Positions 47,108 through 59,347 of a stretch of 64,000 bases of DNA are shown here, in pieces. The stretch's first letter is position 1. Every line of letters starts with the position of its first letter. This DNA is from Tanypteryx hageni. Taxonomy: Eukaryota; Arthropoda; Insecta; Odonata; Petaluridae. The position numbers and the translations under genes were made by a program. Below the pieces are notes generated by a model. That model saw only the letters and a list, made by a program, of their open reading frames with translations. It searched no databases and was not told where the DNA came from. Where the stretch lies: positions 189,947,548 through 190,011,547 of the forward strand of contig CM054115.1 of assembly GCA_028673005.1 (NCBI GenBank), read 5' to 3'.

Positions 47108-47322
47108 CGAGAAAAAGAAAGAACTTAGTCACTTCCACAAATTTATTTTGCACGACCGGTTTCACTACGATCGTAGCATCATCAATTGATAAAATATAAA
47201 AATCGTTCCAATATATAGGGAAAAAAGGGGGGTAGAGGGAGACAGGAGGGGTTACAAAGAAAGCGAATGGAAGGTTAGTTACAAAATGTTACAAAAACTT
47301 GGTAAAAGGGCCAAAGACAACT
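47108..47322 (-). repeat. Left inverted terminal repeat of the Penelope-like element
   Basis: Reverse complement of 50160-50412 with small indels. Shared blocks include GAAAAAGAAAGAACTT, CACGACCGGTTTCACTACGA, TCGTTCCAATATATAGGG and ACAAAAACTTGGTAAAAGGG. Confidence 0.9.
47144..47196 (-). ncRNA. Hammerhead ribozyme motif, core C3 mutated
   Basis: Mirror copy of 50324-50376. It keeps stem I UAUUUU/AAAAUA, stem II GCUAC/GUAGU, GAAA and GGUC, but reads UUGAUGA where CUGAUGA is required. Probably inactive. Confidence 0.65.
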
Positions 47323-47344
47323 GTTTTTTGACAATAATTTTATA

Positions 47345-47790
47345 AACAAATGGATGGTCTCGCGATGGGGTCCCCTCTTTCCCCTCTCCTTGCCGACATC
47401 TTTCTCAACAATTTAGAAGTTAACCTTTTTAATTCTGGCCATTCTTCATTAATTTATTCCGAATTTTGGGGTAGGTATATGGATGACATTTTGTGTATCT
47501 GGAGTGGTACGGATGACCAACTTTCTGAATTTTTAACCCTTTTAAATTCCCTCCACCCTTCCATTTCTTTTACGGTCGAATCTGAAACCAATGGTTTGCT
47601 TAACTTTTTAGATCTCACTGTGTCTCTGCTGAACAACACACCTACCTTGGCTATTTTCCATGAACCCACTTACACAGATCAGGTCATTCCCAATTACTCT
47701 TCCCATCATTTTTCTCACAAACACGCTTCTTTTCATTCTATGCTTCACCACCTTCTTAGTATACCCACTTTCTAAACCCAATTTCCTTAT
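47345..47790 (+). pseudogene. Penelope-like reverse transcriptase, C-terminal half
   Basis: A frame of 141 residues contains DGLAMGSPLSPLLADIFLNN (motif B), GRYMDDILCIW (catalytic YMDD), FTVESETNGLLNFLDLTVSL and FHEPTYTDQVIPNYSSHH, the order seen in Penelope/Neptune RTs. Fingers and motif A are missing. The frame stops at 47775, shortly before the piggyBac insertion. The protein resumes after it with the endonuclease. Confidence 0.85.
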
Positions 47791-47808
47791 AGAACTTAAC
47801 ACCATTAA

Positions 47809-49583
47809 CCCCTCAACGCCGTCAGGCGTACTATTACGTCCTGCAAAAACTGTCTAATTGGCCGTCAGGCGTACTATTACGTCCTGCGGCAGCCCTAACT
47901 TATTTTATCTTTTGACACTAGAGACTTATTTAAATCTAAATAACCTATATATATTTGAAAGAGGAAGCTTTGTACTTCCTATCTATGTTTGTCCTGTATT
48001 TTTTTTCTCTTTTAAAAAATATATAATGAACGTTGAATTTTGCGATAGAATTTTCAATTTTGCTATGATATGATGGTGTTTCTCCATATAAAAGTCGCTT
48101 TTCAATGTAGCAAGGAACCTTTCCTTGGTGTTTGAAATGCAATGTAGGAACTGTGTATCATTTCAAAGGAGAGCACGTTTTTTCTCCTCTTTTTACCTGG
48201 AGGAGATATTTGGCTTATTTCATGCTACAAAGGTCTTCGTCGGTATGTAAAGAAAGAAAGGAAAACATCTTATGTCTGTCTATGCACAACTTATTACAAA
48301 TGTTTACAATGCAATTGATGAAGAATAGAATGAGTAAAAACATTTCTGTAAACATTCCCTTCCATTACCGCGCGATCCTTCGTTCATCGCTTCATAGGAG
48401 AGCGTCAACGTCAAAACAGCTGATTTCAAAATCCAAGGCCGACACTACCGATAATTTAGTGCCAAGCCTCAAAGAGAGGCATTTTGTGAGAAGGATAATA
48501 TCTGTCATATAATTTTCAAGACCTTTAGAATTTTATTTTAATCTCGACGAAAATTGCAGGGAATTGAGTATATCTATTTGTAAGTCTTTGTTTACATATA
48601 ATATACGTTTAGTTTTGTGATAGAATTTTAGTTTTTACCACGGACCTACGGATTTTCGGTTTCTAAAGTTGACCCATAAATACCTGAGGAAAGAGAACCC
48701 ACAAAATTGGGTTCCTTTTCTTTGACACTTGAAAGAAGACGAGGTCTGTTTTCCTCTTCAGATAAGTGCTTCGCTGTTGTGCTAGCAGGGACAAAGCAGC
48801 GATGAAGCGAGTAGGCAAGAATAGGACACGCCAGCAAAAATCATGAAAAGCTCTTCCATATATTTACACAATAGATTACTAGAAGTGTTTACTAAGCTAT
48901 AAGGCATTTCTTGATGAATCCAATTACGCATGCGTAAATTTTCTGAAAATATTTGGGAAGGACCTATAAGCTTAAGTTTTCCGTGTTTTATACAACGTCA
49001 TATCTCCCTTTCCAATGAACGAAATGCAACCATTTCTTCTATGTGACTTCTGTAATGACTAAGAATGATGACTGTATAACTAAAACGTTTATATTATAAA
49101 TAAATCATCTTTTAATAAATCAATAATACTACATTTACTTAAAAATTTCCAGTCAAGACATGAAAAAGTTGAGATGTGTAAAACTTTTCACCTAATTGGT
49201 TTAGATGGGTAGACTTACAGAATGAAATAGTTACTAGTTTAAGCTATTTTTTATTAGGATTGCATATCAATATCTTCTAGAGATTTTCCGGTGCTGAATA
49301 TTATATATAAAGCGCGAACGCATGCCGAAAAATTAGCGATTGGTTTACATTCTCTTCTACTCCAACAATCTTTGTATGTAAAATATTTTAGGCAAAACAG
49401 ATATTTACAAATTTCATGTCTTTCATAAATCCACAAAGAAAATTCAGAAAAATCAAGAGAAAACTTCTAAAGTTATGAATATTTTAATATTTTCAAACGT
49501 TTTTTCAACGCAATCGTGAAAATTTAAAAACCTCATCCGGCCGTACGGGTGGGATTTAATAAATCTCCTCCGGACTTGAGGGG
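47809..49583. mobile_element. Non-autonomous piggyBac-like element, 1.8 kb
   Basis: TTAA lies on both sides (47805-47808 and 49584-49587). The ends are CCCCTCAACGCC and, as reverse complement, CCCCTCAAGTCC. Near the left end CCGTCAGGCGTACTATTACG is present twice (47818 and 47867), a probable binding site. Frames of up to 126 residues inside match no transposase. It is inserted in the Penelope-like element and is therefore younger. Confidence 0.85.
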
Positions 49584-50140
49584 TTAAACAGATTGCTGTC
49601 AATAATGGTTACAAAACTGGTTCAATCAATAAAATTATCTCTAAAAAACGTTTACTTATTGCCTCCCAAAAAATCATTCTTTTCCGCCTAATCTCACCTC
49701 CAAACCTCTTAGTTGGTGCAGACTCCCATTTTCAGGAAACGTTTCTTATAAATCGTTTAACCTTTTTCCTAAACTTAAACCTGCTTTCTACTCCCCAGTT
49801 ACATTTTCCAAATTGTTCCTTAATGCTAAAGACCCGATACAGTTGTCATTAAGAAGTGGTGTATATAAACTTGCTTGTGATGATTGTGGAGCGGTCTACA
49901 TCGGCCAAACGGAGAGGAGTTTTGACAAGAGGATTAAGGATTTGTATTCTCAATTTGTGAAACATCTTTTAAACCTCAATCATCATAGTTCCTTCAACCC
50001 TAAATTCCTCCATTTTGAAATTAAAGGTCGCCAATTGGATGCTCTTGAATAGCTAGAGATAATTATTTGTGAAGACTCGCTTCTCTTAAATGAATACCTT
50101 TTCCACAATCATTCTTCTCTATTTAGCTTACCGAATATTT
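49584..50140 (+). pseudogene. Penelope-like GIY-YIG endonuclease domain
   Basis: The frame at 49813-50052 reads RSGVYKLACDDCGAVYIGQT, then ERSFDKRIKD and FEIKGRQLDALE, followed by a stop. GVY...YIG is the GIY-YIG signature, with the conserved Arg in the following helix and a Glu near the end (DALE). Further out, LNEYLFHNHSSLFSL resembles the usual C-terminus. The upstream part (RLISPPNLLVGADSHF, NLLSTPQLHF) is frameshifted. Confidence 0.8.
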
Positions 50141-50159
50141 TGTAAATACTTTGTATCAA

Positions 50160-50412
50160 CACTTGTCTTTGGCCCTTTTACCAAGTTTTTGTAAGATTTT
50201 GTAACTATGTTGTTTTCGCCTTCTTTTCCAACCATTTATTCTTTTACCTTCCATTCACTTTCTTTGTAACCCCTCTTGTCTCCCTCTCCCCCCTTTTTTC
50301 CCTATATATTGGAACGATTTTTATATTTTATCCCCTGATGATGCTACGATCGTAGTGAAACCGGTCGTGCAAAATAAATTTGTGGAAGTGACCAAGTTCT
50401 TTCTTTTTCTCT
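50160..50412 (+). repeat. Right inverted terminal repeat of the Penelope-like element
   Basis: Partner of 47108-47322. It contains the better-preserved hammerhead motif. Confidence 0.9.
50324..50376 (+). ncRNA. Hammerhead ribozyme, Penelope-type, core intact
   Basis: CUGAUGA at 50335-50341, stem II GCUAC/GUAGU with GAUC loop (50343-50356), GAAA at 50357-50360, then CCGG and UC at 50365-50366, which predicts cleavage after 50366. Stem I pairs UAUUUU (50324-50329) with AAAAUA (50371-50376) around an internal loop. Stem III (ACCGGU) is palindromic with no loop, so two copies would have to pair as a dimer, as known for minimal retroelement hammerheads. One unpaired U follows CUGAUGA. Confidence 0.7.
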
Positions 50413-50429
50413 TGAATTAATATCTACTT

Positions 50430-51430
50430 CGAGTCACAAATATTAGTGAAATTTATCGAGGCCCAACTTTAGGAATTTCCATTACATAAATTATCCGAAT
50501 ATCCTCAACAATAAACAAATGACATCGAGAGATATGGTGTAGGCTGAAGACTAGCTAGTCCCATTGAAGACATTTTCTGTTAATTTTGATCAATAATAAA
50601 TCCATTTATTGTTCCTTAGTAATTTAATTCTGATTGTTTAATTTAAATGGTTATATCTTGTAATACATGCAAATGTGGGTTTTGGAATGATGGCATATAG
50701 TGTGAAGTAGCTCAGTTGTTTAGATAAAAGTTTGAAATATTAAGTCAAGCTTCATATTTAGTTATTACAGCATTTAAAATTTTAAATGATATATCACATA
50801 TATTACCCTTAATTTCTCTCTTTTCAAAATGCACTGTTATTTCAGCTCAGTTGGCATTGGTGATTACTCATTAGGTATGAATGCCAAAAAATAATTTTTT
50901 ATCACTTTTTATTTGATTAATTAATTTGAAGGATTTTGTGTGCTTGATCTACTAACAAATGTTTTTAGTGAAACCTAATGCATGCTTCCTTGAATATAAT
51001 AAATTTGAATCATTCACTAATTGTTTTTGTGAGAAAATCCTATGAAGTATATAAACATTGTACCTTTCTGTATGAAATTCTTTTAACTAACCACTTACGT
51101 TTAACTGAACTAATTATAATTTGATTTCAACAATTTTCATCTTAAATTTCTGTTAATTATAGGTATATTAGTTAAAAATTTTAAAATGGCAAATAGTACA
51201 TAATCAAGGTCCTTATTGCTGTCTTTTATGTATGGTGTTATAAAATATGGTATTTATTATTTTGCAGAATAAAATCTATTGAAGTAGAAATATTTTTTAC
51301 TGAAAATAAATCTAATTTATGGATTTGATAGAAAATGTTGAGAAGCAATTATTTAGTTGTAAAATTCTTCCTAGTTTTGGATCTTTTGCTGCTTTGTTTA
51401 AGTAAAGTGGTTGAAGTACATTTTATGAAA
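50430..51430. other. Intron, no features seen
   Basis: AT-rich intronic sequence with no recognisable exon or element. Confidence 0.5.
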
Positions 51431-51432
51431 TA

Positions 51433-52228
51433 CAGTAGAACGTCGATTATCCTGGTTGATTTGGATGGCGGAGACACATTATTGAGAAACACGGATAATC
51501 TGTACCAGTTTTATTAAGTTATTAACACTTTGTTATAACACCAATGAGACACCATAAGAATTATCTAGACATTAATTATTTAATTGCTTGAAAAAGCTTG
51601 TAATTTTAGTTTGTTTTCTTTGCTGCCACTCTTTGATCTTAATTCCTCTGATGCACCATTGGATGTTTACAATGTCTGTAAAACAATTGCAGTACATCAT
51701 CACTTTCTACTTCCTCTAATATTTCTTCTGTAGTAGAACTAGGACCACATTGGTCCAGAAATTGGCATTCTATCAGCCCATTTTTGTTGAAGCCACGTTA
51801 TCTTAACAGTCAAATTGCTCATATGTAACCTTTTTCATGCTTTTTTCACAGGAGAAACACTATTGCAGTTCATTACAAATTTTTCTAATTTGCCTTTACC
51901 TTTAATAATATTGTGAACAGTTTTTAATTTGTCTTCTATCAATAACACTATTTGCTTTCATTTAGTCCATCATCCCTACATGTTTAATAACCCTCTAAAA
52001 AACTAAACCACAAAAGAACAATAATGATTGACGATGCACTAAAATATTTAAAAATTAGTAATTAATGCAATCACATCCAGTCAACTGCGTTACCGGCACC
52101 AATGAAAACACACTGAGACATTGAGAGCAATTACCTGTGTAGCAGAAATATGAGGGAGTCCCTTTATATAATATTCGGGGAAGTCCCAAGCACGGATAAT
52201 CTGCACCTGGATAATTGACATTTAACTG
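51433..52228. mobile_element. Tigger-type element, 796 bp, internally deleted
   Basis: The ends CAGTAGAACGTCGATTATCC and CAGTTAAATGTCAATTATCC (reverse complement of the right end) lie between TA dinucleotides. On the minus strand, 51830-51560 keeps pieces of a Tigger transposase tail (KVTYEQFDC, then KVMMYCNCFTDIVN). Located between the exons at 44960 and 54971. Confidence 0.75.
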
Positions 52229-52230
52229 TA

Positions 52231-54970
52231 CATATAGTCTCATTATTAATAACTGGATGACTTCAGATTTATGAATTTTTTAGTTGAAAATCTTTTAATA
52301 GGTTAGTATTTAACTCATTTCATTTTGAAGAGCTTCTTGCTTAATTATGTGTATTAATCAAATTTGTCTTTCTGAATCTTGTTGAGAATAAGTTGTTGCT
52401 TTATATTTTTGTATCAGAATTTTTGTTTGTTTGATTAAAGCTATAAGGAGTATTTTTAATTGTGATTTTCATGATCATTTATTCATTAAATGCAAACCGC
52501 TAAATTCAGCTGATCACATATACTTAATTTAAATTCACTTTTTTGTCACTAGAAGTGTGGTTTAACATATGAAACTGTAACTATGGAATTAAACTAGTTT
52601 ATTTGACATACTTAACCTCTTTGCTGTCATTGATGCTTGTCAGATTACTTAAATGATCTGAAGATTGATGAAACATCGTATTCAGTGCCTATTCAATTAT
52701 CATGAGAATTTATTGCATCAACAGTTTGATGTAAAAATTGTTAATATAATTGATAGTAAGTAAAACAGCAAATGTGGGGTTGGTTTTGCTTGAACAGTTC
52801 TTATTATAAAATAAATCAGGTTCCTTCATTTCATTATTAGATTATAGTGTTTATTTTTTATCCAGTGTTTAATATATAATAGGATGTAAGTATATTTTCC
52901 CTGTTGCATCTTTTTATTCTTCTGATGCAAATTTTTATCCAAAAATCATTATCCCAATTTTAATAGATTTCACATAATTTTTTTGTTTTATTTTTTTTAT
53001 TTTGCTAATTAATCATGATTATTTTACCATACAAAATACTCTGCCCATTATTTCTAAAATAATTATCCTGTTTTGTTCACATTAATGGCATCTATATGAA
53101 CAAGGTTTTTACAAGTGCCTTGGATATATGCCATGATAGATAATAATGTTTGAAATACTAATATCTTTCTCATTGTTTTAGTGAGAATATTTGTACCATA
53201 AATTAGATTGCATTATATACCTGAAATGATGTAGTACTCAGTAATTCTAAACAGTATTTGTTTGTTCTACATGTTAGCCATTATGATACTGTTGTTCTTA
53301 GAATATGTCTATACATACATACAATTTTAATAGTAATATATTTGAGTTTAAGGTGTGATCTAATAACTTGTTGTTTTACCGGGCCACTGTGGAAATGTAG
53401 CAACCCCAACCTCATGTTGTTAAGGTATGTATGATATGGCTCATTAGTAACCCTAATTTTAAAATATGTTGTTCTTACTCTGATGTTGTATAGAATGAGT
53501 TAGAGTATTTTCTTCTTTGAGATTAAAAAAATACAATTTACCTCTGAATAACATTTTCTCGAAAACAAAGTTAATTCATACATTGCAACCTCAAAAATTC
53601 AGAATGCTTAAAAGCTAGAAATACTGGTTTTCTGCTTCTTTCCAGATATCTAATTACTGTTATGCCAATTAGCTTAGGATCAATTTAATATAAATGGCTG
53701 TCCATCATCACATAAAGAAAAGACATTCACAAAATATTTTGTTCAGGTGGGCTGAAAAAATCAGGGGAATCAAGGAAATTGCTTGATGACTTGTTTCGTT
53801 GGAGAAACCATTTCACAGAGTCTGGATAATATCATGGACCTATGAATTCATATAAGCAGACTCAGAACCCAGTGTACATTTTAATGTATACCCAGCCGTG
53901 AGCACCTACATTTGGTGTACATTTAATTGTGTGCATGTACGATAAGGGTTGTTTACTCAATCCATTTAATTACATTATTATGAAACATGTATAAACTGTA
54001 CATGTAAAATATTTTCCTGAAAGTATTATGGGAAACAATAACTGGATGTGCTACTTCTGCTTGTAAAATTCTATGGATTTGTCAAGTTAGTGTATTTTTG
54101 ATACAAAAAAATTTGAGATTTCAATGTAATATGTGAAACTTTCAGAGTTTTAAGGTATTGCTAGAGCTAGAATTTGCTTAGTTAAAAGTAGTTTGCGGAG
54201 GTATGATAGGTAGTTAAAAGTCATTTGACTGTAGCAACTTTTTAATCATTTGAACAAAAGATGAAATAATAAATCTCAAAATTATTTTGGTAGAATTTGT
54301 GGGTAGAAAGAGTAGCTGGGAATATTTTTGTTCTCTTATTAATTAAAATTGCTTTGCAATTATTAAATATGACTTTAAAATGCCTCCAAAGAATGCATAG
54401 GTTTTTGCCATAAAATAATTTTGTTAATACACCCTTTTAAGTTATTTGTTTGGGAAGGATTAAATTGCCATCTTTTTATTTCATTGAACAAAAGAATATT
54501 ATTACAAGAGAATCTTTGATTTAACTATAACCATTGAACAGGGTTTATAATAATATCATTGTTGCAGATTTTATGGAATTTATATAAAAACTTTTTCAAG
54601 GTTCATTTTCCTCATTAGCTTATCTTTTAATTTTTCTTTATATAAATAATACCGAGTATAGTTTCTGGAAATAAAATATAATCTCTGACACATTAAGTAG
54701 TTTACCGCTGGTAATTGCTAATCATAGCAAAATGTGATATCCTGTTGTGCCTTTAAATTTAAAATATTTGTCATAAACCTAAAGTATTATTTTATTATTA
54801 TTTCGCTAATTTATGCCTTTTTAATTTTATATTTTTTCCAAGGCACTTACTTTCATCAGAATTTAACAAATGTATAAGTAGTTAATATGTAATAGGATTT
54901 CAATTGCTTTGAAGTACTTGATAAAATCTGATTTTCCTGAAAGTCATATTCTTTTCATTATTAAATATAG
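52231..54970. other. Intron, no features seen
   Basis: AT-rich sequence of 2.7 kb. Candidate AG/GT pairs at 50849 and 53747 were tested against the phase-0 frame of the gene and meet stops. Confidence 0.5.
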
Positions 54971-55015
54971 GTTGAACAAACTGAGAGTGGCTGTTGGCAG
55001 GAAGTATCTGACCAG
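54971..55015 (+). CDS. C2CD2-like gene, 45-nt exon
   Basis: The acceptor is AATATAG and the donor is GTATTA. It is open in phase 0 and encodes VEQTESGCWQEVSDQ. Being a multiple of three and symmetric in phase, it could be skipped without changing the frame. The call rests on splice signals and a sensible acidic linker peptide, so it is less certain than the C2 exons. Confidence 0.5.
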
Positions 55016-55321
55016 GTATTATGCTTGTTTCTAAAATATAAAGATCTCTTACATAATGAAATAATTTGATTCATTGGTTCTTTTAGACTCAATGATACAT
55101 TTATGCAGTAGAATTTAGTTCTACATATTGAATAAAACTAAAAATTCAAATTTAAATGGCTAACATAATGGGGTATGGGTAAATGTAAACTTTCATTCTC
55201 ATTATAAAATGATGTGCTTCTAGAAACATTTCTCAAAATAATAGAAATTTTCATAGGAACTCCATCAATCAATAAAATTTATCTTTGTGTGAGAAAGGTG
55301 GAAATTCAGACAAACTATATT

Positions 55322-57741
55322 CAGTAAAACTTCGTTATTTCGATCCCATATAATTCGAAATAGCGTGTAATTCGAAGATAAAAGCAGTCCCCGGCCATTA
55401 TAGGATTTTACGTACTTTTTTGTATGGATTATTCGAAATACGTCTACAATGAAATTCAAAGTCATGATCTGGTCTGGTGACTAGCGAACATTTCGTTTAA
55501 TTCGAAACCTTGACCCATATTGTGTGTTTAAGTGGAAAGTTCGTGTGCGCATATGACAAAGGCATTGCGTTTTTGTTCTCCATTTCTCGCAAACGAAATT
55601 TACATTGCCCCCAAACAAGTAACTTCTTTTTACTTATTTAATAGTCAACGTGAAATAAAATCGTAAATGATACAAATAGAGGAATCATCTTATCCTTGCT
55701 TCACTAGACCTTTATTCCAGATTCTCGGGTTACTTTACGTATACTGCTTTATCGTAGATCTCTACCTCTTCCCCGTAAGTTTTTCGGAAAAAAACTTCAA
55801 ATAAGGATAAACAAAGATGCTAGAAGCGCAAAGGGACAGGAAAGATGAGGTTTCATATTTACCCACTCAACAAAAAATGCCAAAAATATAAATTTTTACC
55901 TTAGTAATTCAAGCACGATCTTCAATGTTATTCTTACTATCACTTTCTGAACTGACACTTTCTTCCGAATCACTTTCAAGCAAGATTTCAGTCTACTTTT
56001 CATCACCAGGTATTACTTGCATTTTTCTATCAGTTGACGCCATGACTAGTTTGACTCTTTTAATCTCTTAGAAATTTAACAAAAGTAACAATGGAAAATA
56101 ACAAACAATAGCTGCCTCTGTACAGCATAAATGTTTCCCTCAGTGCGGCAAGAGAATATTTTTTGTGCGATCCTAGCACTTCCCATGCGCTCTGATCATG
56201 CTTTTGTAAATATCTTTGAATGGACTTGTTTGTGCATTGATGTCAGATAAGTGTTTCTCTCTCTCTCACTCTCATTATATTGTTCTCAAGAAATGCTTAA
56301 CCAAGCACTGTCCCAGATCCGAAAACCATTCCTCCTCCCTTTCCATATAAGTATTGACTCAAAAGAAAAAAATATTCATCTCAAGAGCGAGAGACATCAC
56401 AAAGCAAATAAACAGTGCCTGCATCCCCTTCCACCACACAATAATAATAATAATACTTTATTGGCCCAGTAGGTCTATCATACAGACATAAGGCAAGTCA
56501 ATAAACAAAGAAAAGATACAAAAGATTAAAGCAATAATTACATCCGATATGTATATAATAGATGCAAATTATGAGAGGTATTCTGAAAGTAAATAATATG
56601 AATGTTTTAGGAGAAAGTTTTTAACTTGAGATTTAAAGATGCTGATTTTACTTATTGATTTTAATTGTGTAGGCAACCTATTATATGTGAGTGTTATGGT
56701 GTGATATGGACTTTTATCAGATAGTGATAGATTATGTCTAATGTGGTGAATGTTCTGATATTGGCGGGTGGAGTGAGGATGTTGTTGTTTGTTGAATGAG
56801 AATAGATGAGGGTATGTTTTGGCAAATATCACAGCTTCTAATATAAGAATACATGGAAGTGTCAATATATTATATTTTATAAAATAAAGCTTGCAGGATG
56901 TTCGATTATTCACACCAGCAATGGCACGTAGGGCCCTTTTTTGTAATTTAAAGATGCGGTTGGTTCATGTGGGGTGAGCTTCCACAAAATATAATGCCAT
57001 ATTTAATTTGGGAGTAAATGTAAGCATAGTAGATAACTAAAATAGTATTGGTAGTTACAATATGATACAAGTTTTTTAGTATATATACATGTGAATATAA
57101 TTTTTTTGCTAAATTATTAATTAGCATTCGTGCAGAGGTTTGGTTAGTCTCAGCATTGAATAGGGGTTTTTAGAACACAATTCGCATAACTACTCGAAAA
57201 TTCAATCACAAAATCTTACGTATAATATAGATAAAAAGAAAGTAATCATTGCAGAATTAAGCGCAATAGGAAACCCCAAGGTTACTGTTTTGAAATACAT
57301 CAAGGTTTTTCAGATTTAAGAAAATGTATTGCGTCAAAAAATAAAGATATCTAGTGATCTCCGCAGCATACCCAGTACGACCGCATATGAAGTTTTCATC
57401 CTGCGTGCCCAGTATGCAGGACGACGCTGAGGGGTTTATTACAATAGAGATCGTCCATAAAATACATCATGCTTATGTTTGCCTTTTTAGTTTTCCCTTC
57501 TCTATAACTCGGCACGCTACACTAAGCTTGTCTCCTACCCCTCCCACCTGTCTGCATGACGCAACTAAGGTCAATGCGTTTTGCAGCAGAACGGATAGAT
57601 AAGATTATATTGCGATTTTACTGTCCAAGGGGTGGATTGTAAGAAATTTCGATTTTTTTTAAGTTCGTTTATTTCGAACCTGGATAATTCGAAGTGGTAT
57701 TTTTGTGGTCCCTTGAACTTCGAAATAACAAAGTTTTACTG
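55322..57741. mobile_element. Tigger-type element with nested LINE
   Basis: Ends CAGTAAAACTTCGTTATTTC and CAGTAAAACTTTGTTATTTC (reverse complement of the right end). TA follows the right end; the left flank reads TT, a likely mutation. Near 56041-55913 on the minus strand a short frame, MASTDRKMQVIPGDEK, then a stop and EILLESDSEESVSSESDSK, may be a terminal piece of its transposase. A LINE 3' end is inserted at 56440-57170. Confidence 0.75.
56440..57170 (-). mobile_element. LINE 3' end with (ATT)n tail
   Basis: On the minus strand the C-terminus of a non-LTR reverse transcriptase polyprotein reads VIYYAYIYSQIKYGIIFCGS near 57010, then NNRTSCKLYFIKYNILTLPC (56913 onward), HNLSLSDKSPYHTITLTYNR and FKSQVKNFLLKHSYYLLSEY. 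One frame change occurs in between. After the stop comes a short 3' UTR with AATAAAG, then ATT repeats at 56440-56455, the simple-repeat tail of CR1/L2/RTE-type LINEs. The 5' part is truncated. Confidence 0.8.
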
Positions 57742-59347
57742 TATTGCTTGAATTTTTGATGAGTTGTTTAAACTATGATGTTTCTGATGGTTGGATACAC
57801 TTAAAATAATGCAGATAGTTCAAGTATTTTTCATAAATTATTTCACCGTCTATCATTGGGGCTAATGATGTTGAATAATTTATCAAGAACTTCATTGGAT
57901 TCTCTTTGAATAACCTTTTTACTTATTCTTTGTTTTTCAGTTTAATTGTGTAATATTAAGAAAATAGAGTTCCTCATTTTTATCAATTACAGTTTAGAGC
58001 TATTAGCCTTTTGTAACTTATTAAATATTTTCCGTTTAATTTAATTTTCTTCTTAATCTACTTTTCAGTTCCTAAGGACAAGCAGTTTTTTGTTAAGTTT
58101 TTGATTTCTGGTGGTATTAAAGATTCAAAGTTGCACTTAGCCACATATTTCATTTGAAACAATTGTTGAGTGTGAAATGTTTTCTAGCACTGACGAATTT
58201 TATCTAATGCTGATAATCGTCATACAAAATTTTTCCAATGCAACAGCTGTTTTGTATCAATTTTGTTTTTGCCTAACTTTTCATTTAATTGTCCCAGTAT
58301 GCAGTTGATAGGTGGTGAAATAGTAAAGATATTTTAAGATTTAATGTCTCTATATGATTAATATTTTGCAAAGCAAAGATTTATGAGCTAAGCATTGGAA
58401 AATATTCAAACATTTATTTCTTAAAATTTTATGAATTATTCCCGTGTGTATTTTTAATTAATCTGTTATTGCTGGAACATTAACAAGTGTATTTTTTAGT
58501 TTGTTGGTGCCTTCGAATGTGAAACAAACTTCTATGTAGACTAATGTTAATTTTTAAAGCATGTGGTCATTTTTGTTTTATGAATGCCATTCTTAATCTT
58601 TATTTTTCTCATAAACTTTGATAACATTAACTACAGCATGAAAATTTTTCCAAGCATCAAATTCCATAACAGTATTTTCAGGAGTAAACATACTAGATAT
58701 TCAACAGTAACTGATCTCAATAAAAATGTATTTAATTTTTTAAATTGAGTAATTGAATTGTATATTATAGAAATGGCATTTTTATTAAAATGTTTCTAAT
58801 TGGTTTAGTATGTTTCAGTAATATTTTATAATGTTAATTTCTGTTTAATAATTTATTATATTAAATTCCATATATTCGTTCAAATTGAGCATCTTTTAAC
58901 AGATCCTTAGATATTTATCTAATGGGTTTTCATTCTTTGGATATTTTTCTTCAATACATTGTGAATGTTGTATCATTGCTTAGCTCAGACAAGCCATAAG
59001 AGAATATCAGCTTGGGTTTTTTTATTCCAGCTTGTGTGGAATTAAATTATACTAAACCCAAAGAAAATATATTCTGCTCTTATTTAAAAAAATAAATGAA
59101 TAAACTAAATTGTGATATCCATCTGGGCCTATGTGGGAAACTGTTTGCAGGCTCTTTTCTTAGATATAACTTAACAGAAACTCAGTAACCTTCCAGGCAT
59201 GACCGAATGCCCAATAGCTTAGCTTATTTTAGAGGACATTATCTTTGAAATTTTCAGCAAAACTTTTGTAATTATCTTTATTATCAGTTTATTTTTGTAA
59301 TTAAAAAATCATAATCTCTTTTACATAATGAATATTTTACATTTCAG
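57742..59347. other. Intron, no features seen
   Basis: AT-rich intron between the Tigger-type element and the next exon. Nothing recognisable. Confidence 0.5.

Larger units (their letters stand above)
47062..50413 (+). mobile_element. Penelope-like retroelement with inverted terminal repeats
   Basis: Coding remains of a Penelope RT and GIY-YIG endonuclease lie between inverted repeats of about 215-250 bp (47108-47322 and 50160-50412). The 13-mer GAATTAATATCTA is present directly outside both ends (47049-47061 and 50414-50426) and fits a target duplication. The terminal repeats hold hammerhead-like motifs. A non-autonomous piggyBac (47809-49583) interrupts the frame. The RT lacks its N-terminal part, so this is a 5'-truncated copy whose left end is in inverted orientation, as is common for Penelope elements. 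Confidence 0.85.

Noticed and set aside
48132..48512. 126-residue frame inside the piggyBac-like element as a transposase
   Set aside because: No DDD motif or cysteine-rich end. Composition is unremarkable.
50849..50880. Mini exon between TTTCAG and GTATGA
   Set aside because: In the required phase it reads LSWHW and then TGA.
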